A DNA stretch of 64,000 nucleotides from Welwitschia mirabilis (taxonomy: Eukaryota; Gnetophyta; Gnetopsida; Welwitschiales): assembly GCA_051453625.1 (NCBI GenBank), contig JBOZIK010000001.1, positions 111,505,037-111,569,036 on the forward strand. Reading direction: 5' to 3'. The notes below the pieces were generated by a model. The model was not told the DNA's origin, ran no database searches, and saw only the letters and a list, made by a program, of their open reading frames with translations. Position numbers and translations under genes: made by a program. This document shows positions 59,922 through 64,000 of this stretch, one piece after another (within the stretch, counting starts at the first letter, position 1; each line of letters starts with the position of its first letter).

Positions 59922-61267
59922 TATTGGAAAATCTCACTTTGATGATCCCACTTGTCAAACATTTTGTGTTTTTGTGTAGATAGATTGTTATAAATACATC
60001 AGACCTTGAAAGGCACTAAATCATGATGAATCTTCTAAGATAATATCTCATGAAAAGAATCAGATGCTAAACTACAAAATCAATTGTTTGAAGACATCTG
60101 AAAAATTAAAGACATCTAGAAACGTAAAGATGTCTAAAATGTACTGAGCTCGAATAAGTAATAGAGTTAATTTGTTTTTGACTAATATCTTACATTTCAA
60201 GTAAGTAATAAACTTTTACATCATGGATTCATGATCACAAAGGTAGAAGTATACTATACTACAATATTCATCAAAATCTGGGTAAGTTGACTCAAGACAT
60301 CTACAAAAGTAAAGACATTTGAAAAGTAGACATCTACCAATTTCAAGATCTCTTTACCCAAATTTCACATCGACTAAAATTGAGTATTTACACCTAAAGC
60401 ATAAACATTAGATCTCCATTGCATGATGGTTATATATTTAAATGACTACCTTCCAAGATCAAATAATAAGATCTTTTTCATCGTTATAAAGCATCGATGT
60501 TAAGAATCAAAGAAGAACTTTTAGCACTTCCATGAATCAATTAAACTTACATATCTTGAAAGCATAAGTAAAGAGAACCTCTCATGAAGAAATTCAAAGA
60601 TGTATTAGCAAGGATATAGCATTGTTTCATCTCTTAGATTTGGATCTTTATTGAAACCATCTTCCTCATTCATACTTGAAAGTACAACAATAACTTCAAG
60701 GATCTATAAGTCTTCATCAAAGCATATTCAGGCTTGTTTTTGTATTTCATTTTTTGGTTATTTCATTATGGACTATTTTATTATTAAATACTATTATAGC
60801 ATTCATTTCTTAAAATATCAAATACTTTGTTAGGTAACCGTTGTAAGAATGTACATTGGTTATTGTGCTTTTAGGCACTTGTTAAATTTAAGGTTATTGA
60901 TCAGCTAGAAAACCATTATTTCTTTGTAGGGAAGAGAGTGATGCCTTTCAAGGAGACTCTCATTGTCGTAAAGGTTTATGATGAAACTTTAAAAACCATT
61001 GTTCCCTTAAGGAAAATAGAGTACTAACTTGCAAGGAGACTCTTACTTATTATAAGATTAGTGTTGTGCCAGAAAACCACTATTTCTTACAGGTAAAAAA
61101 TATTCAAAGATGTGAGTAAAAGCTACCCTTTGTGTGTGGATGGACCCGAATTGGGGAACCACGTTATTTGATAAAATCTTCTATTATGCATTCTATTTTC
61201 TTATTTGATTTAAATTTTATTTGGTGAAACTCATTCATCCCTCTCTTCTAAGTTCAAATTAATCCTT
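59922..61267 (+). repeat. Element I 5' LTR
   Basis: Starts TATTGG (decayed TGTTGG) after AGAGGGATGC and ends just before the primer site. It contains several AGACATCT or AGATGTCT words between 60090 and 60345. No second same-orientation copy lies in the window, so limits are inferred from signals only. Confidence 0.6.
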
Positions 61268-61270
61268 AAG

Positions 61271-61282
61271 TGGTATTAGAGT
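61271..61282 (+). other. Element I primer-binding site
   Basis: TGGTATTAGAGT, the Met-type site with two C-to-T changes. Confidence 0.8.
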
Positions 61283-61317
61283 AGTAATCATGAAAAGAAG
61301 TAATTTTCTTAAGTGAA

Positions 61318-62950
61318 GTATGAAAGGGATGCCATTTATTAGACTTCCACTCTTCAATGGGATAAACTATGCCTATTGAAAGATAAGGATGTGGGTATGC
61401 TTATAGTCTTTTAAGTTTTAGTTATAACAAAGCATTAACAAAGGTTACATGAACCCTATAGGGATCATTACAAATGATGCAAGCAATGCCACTACTCAAA
61501 TCAAGAAAAGAAAAGACTAGATAGATGAGGAAAAAGGTGCATTTATATATGACTCTAAAGCCAAAAATGCTCTTTATTTCACTTTATTTATAGAAGAGTA
61601 CAATAGAATAGCAAGTTTCAAAATAGTATAAGAAATTTGGAATGTTCTAACTAGAATATATAAAAGTACTTATGTTATGAAATAATTTAAGATTCTAGTT
61701 TGTACAAACCAATTTTAAAATTTGAAAATTTAAAAATAAACCAAGGAGATAGAGTTCAAGAGTACTTTACTAGAGCTGCAAAAATTGTAAATGTAATACA
61801 TGGCATGGGAGAGGATATTCCAAAAGCAAAGGTAATATAAAAGGCTATTAGATCACTAACCCTGGTTATAGACCTAAGACTATAGCCATGGAAAAATCTA
61901 GAGATTTAAGTATCATGAAGATAGAAGAACTACAAAGTGCACTCACAAGCCTTGAAGGAGAAATCCATTGCACTTAAGGTAAGCCAAAGCACAAATCAAA
62001 GATCAAAATGAAAGGCAAAAGAAGATCATGAAGAAGATGATTTTGATGATGAAGATGAGGAACTAGAGTTCATAACACAAAGAGTAAAAAGACTACTCTC
62101 ATGAAAGTACAATAAAAGAGATGAGCTTAAAAGATCAGTCAGATTTTAAGAAAAAGGTAAAAGTAAATGTAAATCATCTAATAATTCTTCTTTATCAAAT
62201 ATTTTCATAATAGAATGTTAGATCTGTGGAGGTAAAGGACATATTGCCTTAGAATGTCCTTGTGCTAATAGGTCATAGGAATATTAATAAAAGAAAAAGT
62301 CCAAAAAGAAGAAATCATTCTTTATTGGATGGGATGAAGGTGATGAAGCTTTAGAAAAAGAAGAATTAGATAATGAGAAAACACATCCGGCCTACATGGC
62401 TATAGCTCACACTAAAGATGAAAATAATGATTTAGTAGATGGGTATGATTCAAATACTAAGGATGACATAAGTATAACTATTCAATAAAAATATTATTTA
62501 ATTTCTAAAGAGTTTGTTAATTTTCAAAAGTTATGAGCAAAGACAACAAGGTTGCTTAACATTCGTGAAAAGGCATATGAATAGGAAAACGATACTTGCA
62601 GTAAATTATCCACTAAAAACTCAGCCTTTAAAGCTGAGATTAGTAGTTTAGCATGTGTTTTGAAGAATGTAAGACAAGAACTTTTAGAAATGAATAAAAT
62701 TATTAAAAAGTTTACTCAAGACAAAGAAACTTTGAATATCATGCTCAGACAAAGCAGAAGTCCAAAAGAGAAGAGGGGATTAGGATACAAGGAGGAAACA
62801 ACTATTATTTTAGATTCTCTATTCAAAAGGTGGAATTATAAGCTGAGGTGTGAGTATTTGTCATCTACAAATAACATCATTTGCTATTATTATTATTGTA
62901 AAGATCATTATTAATAGAGATGTTCAATAAAATTAAAAGATAGGTACTAA
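61318..62950 (+). pseudogene. Copia gag of element I
   Basis: Begins MKGMPFIRLPLFNGINYAY near 61320, the P-x-F-N-G-x-N-Y-x-x-W segment with Trp turned to a stop. KAKNALYFTLFIEEYNRI (about 61559-61612) matches A-x-x-A-L-x-x-x-L-x-x-x-E-Y-N-R-V. The zinc knuckle at 62216-62257 keeps all three Cys and the His (C-x-x-C-GGKG-H-IALE-C), although one x is a TAG. An Asp/Glu-rich linker follows. Then comes a coiled coil with NKIIKKFTQDKETLNIML and GLGY (62660-62800). This is the best-kept gag in the window, but it still has many stops. Confidence 0.8.
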
Positions 62951-63369
62951 GAATGCCAAAAGGCATAGTAGATTGGTACATCATTTTGTGTAAAATATAC
63001 TAAGGATATTTTGGGTATCTAAAGCTAAATCAAATATCAGAATAGAGAAGAATCATATTATCATACATTCTGTCAATAAAGGCATAACAATTATGTTACA
63101 ACCCAATGCAATAATGATTAAGATATTAATAATACTACAAAATATCAAGGTAATAAAGGGTACATCAATTCGTACAAAAAGTTGGAGATTAAACCTTGCT
63201 TAATTAGGTAAATAATAGGTAACATCCTTAACATCTCAACTTCATTACATTTATCTTATAAGTTGAGATTATGATTTGATGTAGTTTGTATAGTTAAATT
63301 GTGTATGTGATCTTTAGCTAGTTAAAGTATTATTGTTATAGCTATAATAGTTGTGGATTCTTTTTAAGA

Positions 63370-63850
63370 ATCTAGAAATTTTGTTACAGACGTCTTTAAT
63401 TTTATAAATGTCTCTAGTGAAGATGTCTTGAAATTTGTAGATGTCTTGGATTCAAACATCTTGACTTTTGTAGACATCTTAAAATGGCAAGTATGTTATT
63501 TTAATTTTTCAAATTTGATTTCTTGGTTTCTGTAGACATCTTATTAGCAGGAAAATGTACTAAAAACTTTTTAATAACAAACTTTTTGAAATGTATATAT
63601 GCCCATGTTTTATATTTCATACATCTTAAAATTTATAGATGTTTTAATTGTATATTTGAAGAAATTTAAAAAAAAAATGCAAAAGTTAGGGTTTTAACCC
63701 TTTTTAATAGCCAAAGGAACCACTAAATCTCATTTTTAAGTCTTCTCTTAATACTTGTTACTCTTAAGTAATTATTTTGACTTTTTCCCCCTCAGATTTC
63801 TCTAGCTCGATGTCTTGAATTTGTGAGACATCTTAACAATGAGCAAGAAC
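63370..63850 (-). repeat. Inverted fragment of an element I-type LTR
   Basis: 63400-63480 resembles the reverse complement of about 60285-60350: CTTGAAATTTGTAGATGTCT against CTTGAAATTGGTAGATGTCT, then CTTTTGTAGACATCTT against CTTTTGTAGATGTCTT. Further ACATCTT and GATGTCTT words continue to about 63830. A second, oppositely oriented element of the family may begin here and leave the window. Confidence 0.55.
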
Positions 63851-64000
63851 AAAGTATTTTCTTAAATAGATTCATATTTTTCCATGGTTTTTTGCATTTT
63901 AGTTAATCTTTTATTAGTCTCTAGTTATATTTCATAAAAATGATAAGAATAAAGGCAGCAAGAGCTTTTAGAGGTAAATAATAAGCCATAGAATAAACCA

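Larger units (their letters stand above)
59922..63360 (+). mobile_element. Element I: plus-strand copia retrotransposon, 5' part
   Basis: LTR 59922-61267, primer site 61271-61282, then gag to about 62950. Protease and later pol are not seen: the sequence after 62950 is unreadable up to an inverted LTR fragment at 63370. The LTR end (GGGGAACCACG, then GGTGAAACTCATTCATCCCTC) has the same plan as the LTR of element E, so the two belong to related copia lineages. Confidence 0.7.

Overview
This window looks like decayed, gene-poor heterochromatin of a seed plant, most likely a flowering plant. It is strongly AT-rich and depleted in CpG, and I could not find one intact protein-coding gene. Nearly everything I can identify is an LTR retrotransposon or its remains: Ty1/copia and Ty3/gypsy pol motifs, primer-binding sites matching plant initiator-Met tRNA or Asp tRNA, polypurine tracts, and LTR pairs. 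Most are broken by stops and frameshifts, many of them explained by C-to-T change on one or the other strand. Three runs of N (8036-8135, 32999-33008, 41942-42524) mark assembly gaps. The species cannot be named from this sequence alone.

Layout. (1) 1-7718: a minus-strand LTR element with 2.2 kb LTRs and a 3.9 kb internal region without recognisable gag or pol, so of LARD type (large retrotransposon derivative); an island that keeps CpG lies inside it. (2) 8136-13877: an LTR fragment, a plus-strand LTR end with primer site, a weak copia trace, then about 4.7 kb without anything recognisable. (3) 13878-32692: a nest. LTR family D is split by element A (14262-30640, noncoding), which is itself split by element B (17141-29029, plus-strand Ty3/gypsy with gag, protease, RT and integrase remains). 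Between the 5' LTR and gag of B lie a minus-strand, intron-bearing gene fragment and a 3.2 kb tandem array of about 71 bp units. (4) 33009-38329: noncoding decay. (5) 38330-about 50490: a minus-strand Athila/Tat-like Ty3/gypsy element F, cut between gag and protease by a complete minus-strand copia element E (39979-47747). E carries gag and protease, has lost integrase and RT, and holds instead a long extra open frame with its own LTR-like promoter region. (6) About 50491-52376: the 3' end of a minus-strand chromovirus-type gypsy element G. (7) 52377-57973: minus-strand copia element H with very short LTRs and a CpG-rich leader. (8) 58300-59020: unidentified plus-strand coding fragments. (9) 59922-64000: plus-strand copia element I (5' LTR, primer site, gag with an intact Cys/His knuckle pattern), followed by an inverted fragment of the same LTR family.

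No genes here work together as a pathway. The biology is repeated insertion of retroelements into one another followed by mutational decay. The most unusual parts are the extra ORF with an internal U3-like promoter in E, the short-motif arrays in the U3 parts of E and I, the tandem array and intron-bearing gene fragment inside B, and two islands that keep CpG (4195-5140 and 56560-57480). All boundaries and similarities were judged by eye; no search or alignment was run.
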